Shown here: positions 1 to 7,713 of the stretch, piece by piece | Numbering within the stretch: the stretch's first letter is position 1 | Layout: each line of letters opens with the position of its first letter | From: Streptomyces abyssomicinicus | Lineage (GTDB): Bacteria; Actinomycetota; Actinomycetes; Streptomycetales; Streptomycetaceae | Direction: 5' to 3' | Assembly: GCF_008974245.1 (NCBI RefSeq) | Contig: NZ_BBZI01000009.1 | Coordinates: 496,370 to 560,369, forward strand | Length of the DNA stretch: 64,000 nt | Notes under the pieces: model-generated | The model's input: the letters and a program-made list of their open reading frames with translations, nothing else | The model's database searches: none | Told to the model about the DNA's origin: nothing | Made by a program: the position numbers and the translations under genes

Positions 1-689
1 CTGTGTGCCGGCAAGAAAAGCACACCCCACTCTCATCCATATTGCACTGCAAGATGTTAGCGGGTAGGTTGTAGTCACTTCCGGGTTTGTCGGCAGGTGC
101 GTGATCGCACATGTTGATCTCCTGGGGATGAAGCCGAACCGTGGAGCCCTTGGCCGGGTGAACACTCCACGGTATTTCGGCGTTTCTGTGTTTGGCTGAT
201 GAGAAGCGTAGCAGCTAGCGCTAACGTGCGGGCCAACTCGCTCTCCAGCAGCGTGCGTTCGACGCGTGGATTCCTCAACCACCCACTACCTCCAGCTCCC
301 ATCCCGTGTGCCGTCGACCCACACTCCGTGGAGCAGGCGCGGTGCCTGGCGTCCAGGTGGAGCGCGCCACTGTACGAACGACCTGGACGCCAGGTGCCGT
401 GTCTGCTCGGCTCTGCCTGGGTCGACGGCACACGGGATGGGAGCTCCCTACGCTCGCCACACTCGGCCGGCACTCGGCAGCGGCGCCCCCGCCATCCCGG
501 CGTCGGCCGATCCCCCGCCGGAGGCATGTCTTTTAGCTACGGATGACTTCCTCAACTTGCCCGCATGCACGCAGCGCGCCGCCGGGCGCGGCCAGCCGGG
601 GCGAAGACAGGAGGCAGGCCGCGCCGCAAAGGCGGCGCGCGCCCGCGCTGTGCGCGGGTGCTTGATGAGGTAGAGAAACCCGTAACAGC
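1..689. other. Non-coding end of the integrative element, with a large hairpin
   Basis: I find no convincing gene here. The open frames on both strands are short, overlap one another and lack good ribosome sites; several arise from the inverted repeat at 294-445. The tract lies downstream of the acetyltransferase gene that ends at 690. Its right part (560-660) is rich in GC palindromes. I see no tRNA, so the left boundary of the integrated element is outside the window. Confidence 0.6.
294..445. repeat. Two-tier 152-nt inverted repeat, possible single-strand origin
   Basis: The outer arms 294-321 and 418-445 are perfect 28-base reverse complements. A 9x9 internal loop follows (322-330 and 409-417), then inner arms 331-358 and 381-408. 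The inner arms are complementary apart from four positions, and each of those still pairs as G-T/U. A 22-nt loop (359-380) closes the structure. Conservation of pairing through wobble suggests a structure used as single-stranded DNA or RNA. The neighbouring element encodes a rolling-circle HUH initiator, and such replicons need a hairpin single-strand origin (pIJ101 sti is an example). That role is inferred. Confidence 0.65.
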
Positions 690-1253
690 TCAAATGGTCA
701 GCGCTTCGGGGCTGGGCGTCTCGTCGGTGAAACCGTGCTCGGCTGGCCGTGTAGGACGTTGGGCAAGCCACCCGGAGACTCTCGGTCCGCCGTTGACGGC
801 GTTGCCTTCGAGGACAGTCCTCACATGTTCGAAGCCCTGATCCAAGTAGTACTGCTGAAGCCCTGTGTTGGTCGTCCATGCATCCAGGCGAAGCCACTTG
901 GCGGAGGCCCGGTAGGCACGATCACCGGCCCAGTCCAAGAGCCTGCCGCCGAGGTTCCGGCCGGCGTAATCCCGAGTCACGGTCAGCTTGTTGACGAACA
1001 TCGACGGCTCTCCCAGCTCGGCCTCCGACCACAGCCCGTCTTCGGCTTCTGCTGTGAGGGTGATCGTCGCGGCGGTGTGCTCTCCGTCCCGGAGCATGAA
1101 GACCGTCCCCGCATTGATCGTGGCCAGCAGACGATCCGCCGGGTAAGGGCGGCTCCACTGGTCGCTGCCGAGCGTACTGAGCCAGGACGCTGCCTCCCTG
1201 CGGAAGGACAGCAGTCGGTCAAGGTCGGCAGGTGTGGCGCTGGTGATCCTCAC
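690..1253 (-). CDS. GNAT family N-acetyltransferase
   Basis: A 187-residue protein with a GNAT fold. It has the acetyl-CoA loop (RNLGGRLLDWA, about residues 99-109), followed by an N-T-G-L-Q-x-Y-Y-x-x-x-G-F segment typical of motif B. It probably transfers an acetyl group from acetyl-CoA to a small amine; the substrate cannot be read from sequence. The GTG start overlaps the stop of the GntR gene as GTGA, so the two are co-transcribed and translationally coupled. In the integrative element this places the enzyme under the GntR regulator's own promoter. It might be a resistance or modification cargo gene, but that is a guess. Confidence 0.85.
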   Translation of the reverse strand: MRITSATPADLDRLLSFRREAASWLSTLGSDQWSRPYPADRLLATINAGTVFMLRDGEHTAATITLTAEAEDGLWSEAELGEPSMFVNKLTVTRDYAGRNLGGRLLDWAGDRAYRASAKWLRLDAWTTNTGLQQYYLDQGFEHVRTVLEGNAVNGGPRVSGWLAQRPTRPAEHGFTDETPSPEALTI

Positions 1254-2023
1254 TTGGCTTCGTTCTCGTCTCGGGCGGAAAGATCGCCGATCTCGTAGTT
1301 CATGCGGTTGAGGTCACCACGGAAGGTCGTGATCGTGTACCTGATGGGTTGCTCTCCTGAGTAGCCCGTGCGGGTCCAGATGAGCACTGGCACGCCTGCG
1401 CCGATCTCCAGCAAGCGGGCCTCTTCGGGGGTGGGCATCCGCGTAAGGATCTCGTCGGCATAACCCACCTGCTCGATGCCGAGGCTGGAGAGGTACCGGG
1501 TGGTGCCCTCCGCTATATCTCCGGGCTCGGTCAGCCGCGGGGCCTCCTGGACAAGCCAGTCTGGGTAGTAGGTCGCCTGGGTCGACCACGGGACGTCATC
1601 CACGAAGCGGTGGCAGAACCGCAGTACGGCGCGGGATTCCGGCTCCACCTTCAGCTGCTCGGCAATGTGCCCTGGAGTGGTGGTCACCTCCACGCGGAAC
1701 GTCTGATGAGGACGGCGGCCGGCGCTTGTGACGTCCGTCGAGTACGCGTCGCCGTTCTGCGGGAAGTTCAGGTTCTCGAAGCGGGAGGCGTTGAGCTTGA
1801 AGACCTCGTGCTTCCGCACCGCGTACCCGAGTCCCTGGCTCGAGGAGATGAGGCCCTGGCTCACTAGCAGGTTGAGTCCTGAGCGGACCGTGTTCCGCGA
1901 GGCATCGAAGCGGGCCGACAGCTCGGCTTCAGAGGGCAGCCGCGAGCCGGGCCCGTAGGTGCCGTTGTCGATCTCCCGGCGCAGGGCGTCGGCCACTTGT
2001 TGGTACTTCGGCTGCTTGCTCAT
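1250..2023 (-). CDS. GntR-family (UTRA) regulator of the integrative element
   Basis: A 257-residue HutC/KorSA-type repressor. Residues about 5-70 form the GntR winged helix (SRLPSEAELSARFDASRNTV), and about 90-245 the UTRA effector domain. I chose the ATG at 2023 because the family begins just before the K-Y-Q-Q-V-A segment; longer starts run into the operator. In pSAM2, KorSA of this type represses the pra/replication genes, so a similar control of replication and excision is likely. Three copies of an ACTTGTTGGTAC motif lie in and in front of the gene, suggesting autoregulation and control of the divergent replication genes. It overlaps the acetyltransferase gene by 4 bp. Confidence 0.88.
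   Translation of the reverse strand: MSKQPKYQQVADALRREIDNGTYGPGSRLPSEAELSARFDASRNTVRSGLNLLVSQGLISSSQGLGYAVRKHEVFKLNASRFENLNFPQNGDAYSTDVTSAGRRPHQTFRVEVTTTPGHIAEQLKVEPESRAVLRFCHRFVDDVPWSTQATYYPDWLVQEAPRLTEPGDIAEGTTRYLSSLGIEQVGYADEILTRMPTPEEARLLEIGAGVPVLIWTRTGYSGEQPIRYTITTFRGDLNRMNYEIGDLSARDENEAK
1995..2006. promoter_or_regulatory. Third GntR operator-like copy, inside the gntR 5' end
   Basis: ACTTGTTGGTAC here matches the 12-base core of the two intergenic sites. It lies within the first codons of the GntR gene, where it could act as a roadblock operator. It could also be a chance consequence of the Q-Q-V codons. Confidence 0.4.
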
Positions 2024-2046
2024 GCCTCCATCATGACTTACTCGGT

Positions 2047-2060
2047 CAACTTGTTGGTAC
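2047..2060. promoter_or_regulatory. GntR operator, gntR-proximal
   Basis: CAACTTGTTGGTAC lies 24 bp upstream of the gntR ATG. Its exact reverse complement occurs at 2111-2124. The facing pair between divergent genes suggests that one repressor controls both promoters. Confidence 0.6.
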
Positions 2061-2110
2061 ATGTGTCGCCGAATCGCTTGACGCTGACCTCGGCGCCCCT
2101 CAGACTTCTT

Positions 2111-2124
2111 GTACCAACAAGTTG
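2111..2124. promoter_or_regulatory. GntR operator, replication-gene side
   Basis: GTACCAACAAGTTG is the exact reverse complement of 2047-2060, with centres 64 bp apart. It lies about 95 bp before the small gene that starts the rep-xis-int operon. Confidence 0.6.
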
Positions 2125-2217
2125 AGCAAGAGGGTCATCCCCTCTTCGCGCAGCAGAAAGCGGCGCCCAACCGCCAAGTCAAGTCGCCGCTTTCGCTCCC
2201 ACGAAGGGACTTCCATC

Positions 2218-2469
2218 ATGCCCGTGACGCTCGTTGTCTCGCATCCGGCTCCGCTGTCCGCCCCTCTGTCCCGCAGTGATGACGCCGTAGTCGTCCCCTC
2301 GCCGTGCCAGGCGTGCGGTGTGCCCGGTGGTGCCCACTGGGCCAAGATCGACGGGACTGGTGTCCTGGTCCACAACGCCCGCGGTCAGGAGTGCTGCCCG
2401 GTGGCGGTGCCCTTCGACTGGGAGACGGGTAAGCCGCTGGCCGCGCTCGCTGGTGCGGTGGCCGCGTGA
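2218..2469 (+). CDS. Small cysteine-containing protein upstream of rep
   Basis: An 83-residue protein of unknown function. I prefer the ATG at 2218, which follows GAAGGGA at good spacing; an upstream start at 2122 would run into the operator. It has a C-x-x-C pair (CQACG) near residue 27 and a C-C pair near residue 61, so it could bind a metal. Its stop overlaps the GTG start of the initiator gene as GTGA. Small genes of this kind commonly precede repSA-type genes in Streptomyces integrative elements. It is the first gene of a probable operon with rep, xis and int. Confidence 0.7.
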   Translation: MPVTLVVSHPAPLSAPLSRSDDAVVVPSPCQACGVPGGAHWAKIDGTGVLVHNARGQECCPVAVPFDWETGKPLAALAGAVAA

Positions 2470-3890
2470 CCCACCTGCCCGTTCCCCCGGCTGCCGTCGC
2501 TGATGTGGCGGCGGCCGTGGGAACCGATCCGCTCACCCTGGCCGATCTACTGCGGGTGGTGAACACTCCGGGCTTCGACCGCTGGCAGGAGCAGATTCGC
2601 CGTACCGGCGGCTGCTCCAATCCGATCCATCTGACGGGCTCGACGGTCACTCGCGACGCCAAGACCGGCGATGTCCTGTACTCCTACAGCACGCAGGACG
2701 AGCCCGGCGGACGCCTTCGGGTCGCCTGCGGCAACCGGCGGGCCTCCCGCTGCCCCTCCTGCGCCTGGACCTACGCAGGGGACACCTACCACCTGATCCG
2801 GGCCGGGATCACCGGCGACGAGCGCAAGTACGTGTCTGTCGGGGTGAGGGAGCATCCGCGGGTCTTCGCCACGCTCACCGCCCCCTCGTTCGGTCCGGTC
2901 CACAACCGGCCCGACTCCGGCCGCTGCCGCTGCAGTGCTGCCCATCCGGAGGGTGACCCGCTCCTCGGCACCGCCCTCGACCCCGGCCGGTACGACTACG
3001 CGTCGGCGGTGCTATGGAACAACCACGCCGGGGACCTGTGGCGGCGCTTCACCATCTACCTGCGCCGTGAGGTCGCCCGCCTCGCTGGCATCACCCAGGC
3101 GGAGCTGCGGGAGCTGTGCCGGGTCTCCTTCGGCAAGGTCGCCGAGTTCCAGAAGCGCGGGGCGGTGCACTTCCATGCGGTCGTCCGCCTCGACGGCCCC
3201 GGCGGCCCGGACTCGCCTCCGCCGGTGTGGGCGACGGTCGCCCTCCTCGATGCCGCGATCCGTGTTGCGGCTGCCCGCGTCGTGGTCCTGGTCCCCGCTG
3301 CCGATGACCAGCCTGCCCGGTCCCTGCGGTGGGGATCGCAGGTGGACGTGCAGCCCATCGGTGCTCTTGGTCGGGAGGAACTGACCGAAGAGGCCGTGGC
3401 TTCCTACGTCGCCAAGTACGCCACCAAAGCCGCCGAGACCACAGGCACCGTCGACCGCCGCATCGGCGAGCTGGCGGAGCTGGACAAGCTTCCCGGCCTG
3501 CCCCTGCACACGCGGCGGCTGATCGAAGCCTGCTGGACGCTCGACGCCGCTTACCCGGACCGGCTCCTCGCCCGCTGGGCCCACATGCTCGGCTTCCGCG
3601 GCCACTTCTCCACCAAGTCCCGCCGCTACTCCACCACCCTCGGCGCCCTGCGCCAGACCCGCGCCGACTACCGAGCCCGGCAGGAACGCCGCGAACGCGG
3701 CCTGCCCGAACTCGGCGACGACTCGGAGGGCTCCACGCTCGTCCTCGCCCACTGGACCTACGCCGGGCAGGGCCACACCCCCGGTGAGTCGTGGCTCGCC
3801 GCATCCATCGCCCACGAGATCCGAGACAACCGCACGACAGCCCGCGAAGAACTCGCCAACCTGCCCGACCACACCGAAGGGGAGTGGTGA
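2466..3890 (+). CDS. RepSA-like rolling-circle replication initiator
   Basis: A 474-residue HUH-type Rep protein. A putative zinc-binding cysteine cluster (C-x7-C-x2-C, about residues 88-98) precedes the HUH metal-binding motif in H-F-H-A-V-V-R-L-D at about residue 234. Y-V-A-K-Y-A-T-K at about residue 315 supplies candidate nicking tyrosines. The protein should nick the element's double-strand origin, become covalently joined to the 5' end and start rolling-circle replication after excision. The order rep-xis-int with near-overlapping genes is that of pSAM2-like AICEs. Length agrees with RepSA proteins (about 450-480 residues). No transfer (FtsK/TraB) gene is visible; it would lie left of the window. 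Confidence 0.9.
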   Translation: MTHLPVPPAAVADVAAAVGTDPLTLADLLRVVNTPGFDRWQEQIRRTGGCSNPIHLTGSTVTRDAKTGDVLYSYSTQDEPGGRLRVACGNRRASRCPSCAWTYAGDTYHLIRAGITGDERKYVSVGVREHPRVFATLTAPSFGPVHNRPDSGRCRCSAAHPEGDPLLGTALDPGRYDYASAVLWNNHAGDLWRRFTIYLRREVARLAGITQAELRELCRVSFGKVAEFQKRGAVHFHAVVRLDGPGGPDSPPPVWATVALLDAAIRVAAARVVVLVPAADDQPARSLRWGSQVDVQPIGALGREELTEEAVASYVAKYATKAAETTGTVDRRIGELAELDKLPGLPLHTRRLIEACWTLDAAYPDRLLARWAHMLGFRGHFSTKSRRYSTTLGALRQTRADYRARQERRERGLPELGDDSEGSTLVLAHWTYAGQGHTPGESWLAASIAHEIRDNRTTAREELANLPDHTEGEW

Positions 3891-3893
3891 CCC

Positions 3894-4103
3894 GTGGACC
3901 GACTGCTCACCGTCCAGCAAGTGGCCGAACGGCTCGGCACCACCGTGCGTTTCCCACGACGGCTGATCGAAGAACGGCGGATCACCTTCGTGAAGGTGGG
4001 CCGCCATGTCCGCATCCCCGAGAGTGCGGTGTCGGCCTTCATCACCGAGCACACTGTCCAGCCGGTCACCCTGGGCCGTACCGGGCTGAGGAGGGCTGCC
4101 TGA
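3894..4103 (+). CDS. xis: Excisionase, MerR-like helix-turn-helix
   Basis: A 69-residue protein made of one winged helix-turn-helix of the excisionase type: L-L-T-V-Q-Q-V-A-E-R-L-G-T near the N-terminus and F-V-K-V-G-R-H-V-R-I-P in the wing. It should bind arm DNA near the attachment site and bias the integrase towards excision. It starts with GTG 3 bp after the rep stop, and its TGA overlaps the integrase ATG (TGATG). The usual recognition-helix Y-R-x-I-R is here R-F-P-R-R-L-I, a small deviation. Confidence 0.88.
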   Translation: MDRLLTVQQVAERLGTTVRFPRRLIEERRITFVKVGRHVRIPESAVSAFITEHTVQPVTLGRTGLRRAA

Positions 4104-5284
4104 TGCCTCCACGTCGACGCGCCGGACGCCGTGGCTTTGGGCGGATCCGAAAGCTCCCCTCGGGCCGCTACCAGGCCCGCTACCCGGGGCCTGACGGCAT
4201 CCTGCGTCCGGCCGACCGGACGTTCGCCACCTCCACGGATGCAGATCTCTGGTTGGCCAGGAAGCGCATCGAGATCGAGGAGGGCCGCTGGATCGATCCT
4301 GAGGCCGGCCAAACCGTCGTTCGGGACTGGGCGGACCGATGGCTGGCCGCCGTGGCTCCGCAGTTGAAGCACAAGACTCAGGCGTCGTACCGCTCCTTGA
4401 TCCGGTCGCAGATCGTGCCCGTCCTAGGGGACAGGGCGTTGACCAGCCTGCGGCCGATCACGGTGACCGAGTGGGTAGCGAGCATGCGCACCAAGGGGCT
4501 CAGTGCCTCGCGTATCCGCCAGGCGTACCGAGTCCTATCGCAGATCATGACCGCTGCGGTCGACAATGGTCTGATCACGCAGTCTCCGTGTCGGGGAGTG
4601 CGCCTGCCGCGCATGCCGCAGACCGAGCCGCACATTGTGACCCCGGTCGAGGCTCTCCGGATCATTCGGAGCGCCCGGCCTCCGCATGACTTGCTGATCG
4701 CGTTGCTCGCCTTCGCCGGTCTGCGGGTCGGGGAAGCCTTTGCGCTGAGACGGGGAGACGTCGACGAGGCCGGCGGCCTGGTCCTGGTGGACGAGAACCT
4801 GTCGGAAGCGAACGGCTCCCTCGTCTTCGACACCCCGAAGTCTCACCAGAAGAGGCTGATCCGGGTCGCCCCCTCGCTCATCAAACGGTTGACCGCCTAC
4901 CTGGTGACTCTGCCTCCCGGTGAGGACGTCCTGCTGTTCACCACCACGGCCGGGAAGCCGTTGCGGTACAACCAGTGGCGCAAGGCGTACTTCGATCCGG
5001 CCGTTGCCGCAGCTGGCCTCACCGACATCACTCCGCATGACCTGCGGGCCTCACACGGCACATGGGTGGCGGACAAGTACGGCGTGATGACCGCGGCTCG
5101 CCGCCTCGGCCACTCCAACGCGAGTGTGACGACCCGACACTACGCTCGCCCGGTGGCCGGCCGCGACGACCAGGTGGCGGTAGCCTCGGACGCCTGGTTC
5201 AACGGGCACGGCGATGACCTTGGGGCACGCAAGGGGCACGATGGTGACGATGACGGCCCGGTGGAGGCTCCGGCAGGCGCCTGA
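4103..5284 (+). CDS. int: Tyrosine site-specific integrase
   Basis: A 393-residue phage-type integrase. An N-terminal arm-binding AP2-like segment (residues about 10-60) and a SAM-like core-binding domain (about 70-165) precede the catalytic domain. The catalytic signature is visible: Arg in G-L-R-V-G-E (about 207), H-D-L-R-A-S-H (about 312), L-G-H-S-N (about 334) and the nucleophile in R-H-Y-A-R (about 347). A charged tail of about 45 residues follows. It should recombine the element with the 3' end of tRNA-Ser(TGA), whose remnant lies 37 bp downstream. All catalytic residues are present, so it looks functional. Confidence 0.93.
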   Translation: MPPRRRAGRRGFGRIRKLPSGRYQARYPGPDGILRPADRTFATSTDADLWLARKRIEIEEGRWIDPEAGQTVVRDWADRWLAAVAPQLKHKTQASYRSLIRSQIVPVLGDRALTSLRPITVTEWVASMRTKGLSASRIRQAYRVLSQIMTAAVDNGLITQSPCRGVRLPRMPQTEPHIVTPVEALRIIRSARPPHDLLIALLAFAGLRVGEAFALRRGDVDEAGGLVLVDENLSEANGSLVFDTPKSHQKRLIRVAPSLIKRLTAYLVTLPPGEDVLLFTTTAGKPLRYNQWRKAYFDPAVAAAGLTDITPHDLRASHGTWVADKYGVMTAARRLGHSNASVTTRHYARPVAGRDDQVAVASDAWFNGHGDDLGARKGHDGDDDGPVEAPAGA

Positions 5285-5321
5285 CCTCGCCTGATGTCCT
5301 GCGGGGCGCTGAGGCGCGAAA

Positions 5322-5379
5322 GGTCTTGAAAACCGTCGTGGCAGCGATGTCACCGTGGGTTCAAATCCCACCGCCTCCG
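5322..5379 (+). other. Attachment site: 3' half of tRNA-Ser(TGA)
   Basis: The sequence starts in the anticodon arm (GGTCTTGAAAACC, anticodon TGA). It continues through a serine-type long variable arm, the T arm (GTGGG-TTCAAAT-CCCAC) and the acceptor 3' strand CGCCTCC plus discriminator G. No matching 5' half precedes it; the upstream bases are the element's. It is therefore the att copy left at the integrase end of the element. The intact tRNA gene should be at the other end, outside the window. Confidence 0.88.
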
Positions 5380-5492
5380 CCGAGGTCATAGACAGCACAG
5401 GTCAGAAGGGGTGTCCCGGTCGTCGGGGTACCCCTTCTGCGTGCGGGCTGTCTCACCGTGATCCGCCGGTGTCCCAGCGTTGACCAGGGCTG

Positions 5493-5511
5493 GTGGACCA
5501 GGAGTGGACCA
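5493..5511. repeat. Direct repeat resembling integrase arm sites
   Basis: GTGGACCA occurs at 5493-5500 and again at 5504-5511, with an 11-bp period. It lies about 115 bp outside the tRNA-Ser(TGA) att core. The geometry resembles the GAGACCA pairs that flank the other tRNA-borne element near 47.2 and 49.6 kb. It may be an arm site of an older element. Confidence 0.35.
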
Positions 5512-5560
5512 CATCTCGGTCCCGCGCCCGCAGACGGTCCAGTGGCGGTTGAATGCGCGG

Positions 5561-6328
5561 GTGGTGAACTGGGCGCAGGTGCATGACTGCTTCGGGGATG
5601 TCGATCGCGTCCCCGAACTGCTGGCGCGAGTGGAGCGCGAGGACGACGCGGAGGCATGGGAAGAGCTGGACCGCCGGCTCGTCCTCGAGGACAGCATGGT
5701 GTTCCCCGCCAGCTTTGCCGCGCTGCCCCGCCTAATCCGTCTCGCGCAGCGAAACGCGCGGGCACGGAGTCTGGCCGCGGTGATCGTCCGGTGTGCGGCG
5801 GGGAGCTATGGCTGTGACGCTCTGCTGGAAGGTTGTGCCGATGCGATCGCTGAACTTCGGGGCGTGCTGGACCGGCACCTGCGGTCACGGCCGGACGACT
5901 ATCTCGTGACCTTCCTCGGCCTGCTCGCGACGGAAGGGCAGTACCACTGGAGTGCCGTCGTGGGCGACTTCGCGGACGACTTCTACGAGGTGGTGTGCCC
6001 GCACTGCGCCGTGGCGGTGACGATCGCCATCGGCGGCTACGGGCGCTACTCCGCGATCAGGGACTGGGACCTGGGCGACGTGGACCGGCGCGACCTGAGG
6101 CCGGCGCCTGCTGAAGAACTTTCGGGCACCGGCCGATGGATGCACGACATATGCGTCCGCGACGCGCAGGCCACTCTGGCCGAGGGCATCACCCATCTCT
6201 TCGGCCGAGCGGAATGCCCGCGCTGCGGGAGTGTCTTCAGCGTCGCGGACGAGTACACATCCGCCAACTGCCCAGTGATGTCGGCCTCGGACTGGAGCTC
6301 AGCGGAAGAGCTTCGGTCAGATGCCTGA
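5561..6328 (+). CDS. Hypothetical protein with two C-x-x-C pairs
   Basis: I do not recognise the family. From GTG 5561 the protein is about 255 residues; TTG 5480 or GTG 5504 could extend it, but those overlap an arm-like repeat. The first half is helical and repeat-like (P-A-L-P-R-L-I-R-L-A). The second half has C-P-H-C and C-P-R-C pairs about 75 residues apart, suggesting a zinc ribbon. There is no signal peptide or membrane segment. It lies between the tRNA att site and an integrase remnant and reads away from the att site. It may be cargo of an older element. Confidence 0.6.
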   Translation: MVNWAQVHDCFGDVDRVPELLARVEREDDAEAWEELDRRLVLEDSMVFPASFAALPRLIRLAQRNARARSLAAVIVRCAAGSYGCDALLEGCADAIAELRGVLDRHLRSRPDDYLVTFLGLLATEGQYHWSAVVGDFADDFYEVVCPHCAVAVTIAIGGYGRYSAIRDWDLGDVDRRDLRPAPAEELSGTGRWMHDICVRDAQATLAEGITHLFGRAECPRCGSVFSVADEYTSANCPVMSASDWSSAEELRSDA

Positions 6329-6334
6329 CAGGCC

Positions 6335-6700
6335 TCACGGTCGATGCGCCGACGCGAGCGCCTGCTCGATCTGCCAGTTCGCCTGGTCCTGGCTGCGGTG
6401 GATGGCCTTGGCGTAGAAGCGGAACAGCACCGCGATGCTGTGGCCCGCGCGGCGGGCGACCTCGGCCGGGGAGACGCCGGACTCCAGCCACAGGGAGACG
6501 CCGGCATGGCGCAGGGAGTACGGCACGCTCGCCAGTGGTGAGGCGGCCTCGGGTTCGCTGAGGACGGTGCGTCGCGCGGCCTTCCAGAGGTCGCCGTACT
6601 CCTTCGACAGCAGGTGGCCGCCCCGCGGCGCGAAAGAGGCGGCCGTCCTCGGCTGTGCCGAACTCCTTGATGTGTTCGCGCTGAGACAGCGAGAGCGGCC
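6335..6700 (-). pseudogene. Frameshifted C-terminal remnant of a tyrosine integrase
   Basis: The minus strand encodes S-L-R-H-A-G-V-S-L-W and R-R-A-G-H-S, followed by F-Y-A-K-A-I-H. These are the catalytic R, H and Y regions of the integrases that target Streptomyces tRNA genes. Upstream, H-I-K-E-F-G-T-A-E-D-G-R-L-F lies in another frame. A single-base shift in the run of G near 6620 separates it from G-G-H-L-L-S-K-E-Y-G-D-L-W. The N-terminal two thirds are missing. The gene cannot make a working recombinase and marks an older integration next to the current one. Confidence 0.85.
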
Positions 6701-6735
6701 CCCGACCCGGATATCCCGGGTCGGGGGCCGCTCTC
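6691..6735. terminator. Perfect 20-bp-stem hairpin
   Basis: Arms 6691-6710 and 6716-6735 are perfect reverse complements around ATATC. This is a strong bidirectional terminator-type hairpin at the 5' edge of the integrase remnant. It has no U tract, as is usual in Streptomyces. Confidence 0.7.
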
Positions 6736-6865
6736 ATGTCCGCAGGCCGTGGTCCGTGGTCCGTGGTCATCCGGTGTTCTTCGTGATTCTCCGTCGGACC
6801 GGGCGCGGGTGGGGCACGATCGCCTGCATCGACAGGCTTCGTGATCCGGACGAGGAGGGGGCAGG

Positions 6866-7318
6866 GTGATGGTGCCTTCGGCGGGCGTGCTGCTGCTCAT
6901 CGGTCTGGCTGCCGCGGTGGCGGGCATCGTGGTCGTCGTCGTGATGCTGAGGTTCCCGCCCCTGCCCCCGTCCAGGCTCTGTGCGGCTCTCACCGTCGTC
7001 TTCGGCTCCCTGGCGGCAGCCGTGTATTGCTACGGCTGGCTGTCCGTCACTTTGGGCGGCCCGTTCCCGGAGATGTGCGAGAGCCGGAGCGCCTCCGGCG
7101 CCGGCCTGGCACGCATCGAGCAGGAGTACTGGCCCCTGCGCAACGCCTGCGTCTACGCGGACGGCGCGACGTCGGAGTACCTCTCCCCGTCGGTCGACGC
7201 GCTCGTCCGCGTGCTGGCCGGCCTTGCCGTCGTCGCGGCCTGTACCGGCGTGGTCCTGCGCCGACGGGGCCGGTCGTCCGCGCGCGGGCCCGCCGGCACG
7301 CGACCGCGCCGCGCATGA
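6866..7318 (+). CDS. Small three-span membrane protein, function unknown
   Basis: A 150-residue protein. GTG 6866 and ATG 6869 both follow AGGAGGGGG at usable spacing. Hydrophobic helices lie at about 7-28, 39-63 and 110-131. The loop between spans 2 and 3 carries two cysteines (M-C-E-S and A-C-V-Y) and is probably outside the cell. The C-terminus is short and Arg-rich. I recognise no family. It is transcribed alone and converges on the small membrane-protein gene at 7386. Confidence 0.7.
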   Translation: MMVPSAGVLLLIGLAAAVAGIVVVVVMLRFPPLPPSRLCAALTVVFGSLAAAVYCYGWLSVTLGGPFPEMCESRSASGAGLARIEQEYWPLRNACVYADGATSEYLSPSVDALVRVLAGLAVVAACTGVVLRRRGRSSARGPAGTRPRRA

Positions 7319-7385
7319 CCGTCCCCGCCCACCGGCACCGGCACCGGCAGGGGCGGCCTCGACCGGCCCTGCGGTCGGCTGTCGG

Positions 7386-7592
7386 TCACGTACAGGAGAT
7401 CAGTACAGCTGCACCGGCAAGGGAGAAGACGCCCCCGAGGACGCGGGTGACGAACGAACTCGGGGGAAGTCGACCGTAGAGATGGAACTCGGTGCGGTAG
7501 CGGTCGGCCACCCCGCCGACGTTCGAGGCGAGGAGGCTGCCGCCGACGAACACCGCGAGTCCCCACAGGAGTTTGAACAGGTAGGCGGCCAT
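7386..7592 (-). CDS. Small membrane protein, function unknown
   Basis: A 68-residue protein with two hydrophobic helices (about 4-22 and 47-66) joined by a polar loop containing D-R-Y-R-T-E-F-H. The organisation resembles DUF6199-type actinobacterial small membrane proteins, but I cannot assign a family with confidence. I chose the ATG at 7592 because longer frames upstream have no hydrophobic or conserved character. Confidence 0.55.
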   Translation of the reverse strand: MAAYLFKLLWGLAVFVGGSLLASNVGGVADRYRTEFHLYGRLPPSSFVTRVLGGVFSLAGAAVLISCT

Positions 7593-7713
7593 GCGGTGAG
7601 GGTGGCGGCGGCCTCGCGGTGCGCCCGCGGCGGCTCCGCCGGGTGATCGCCGCGGTGACACCGCGGGGGCGTGCCGTACGGCCCTGGCGGGGCGCGGCGT
7701 CGGACGGACCGCG

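Noticed and set aside
1..689. Small genes in overlapping frames on both strands around the big hairpin
   Set aside because: Frames are produced by the inverted repeat itself, lack ribosome sites and give Arg/Pro/Ser-rich translations without family resemblance.
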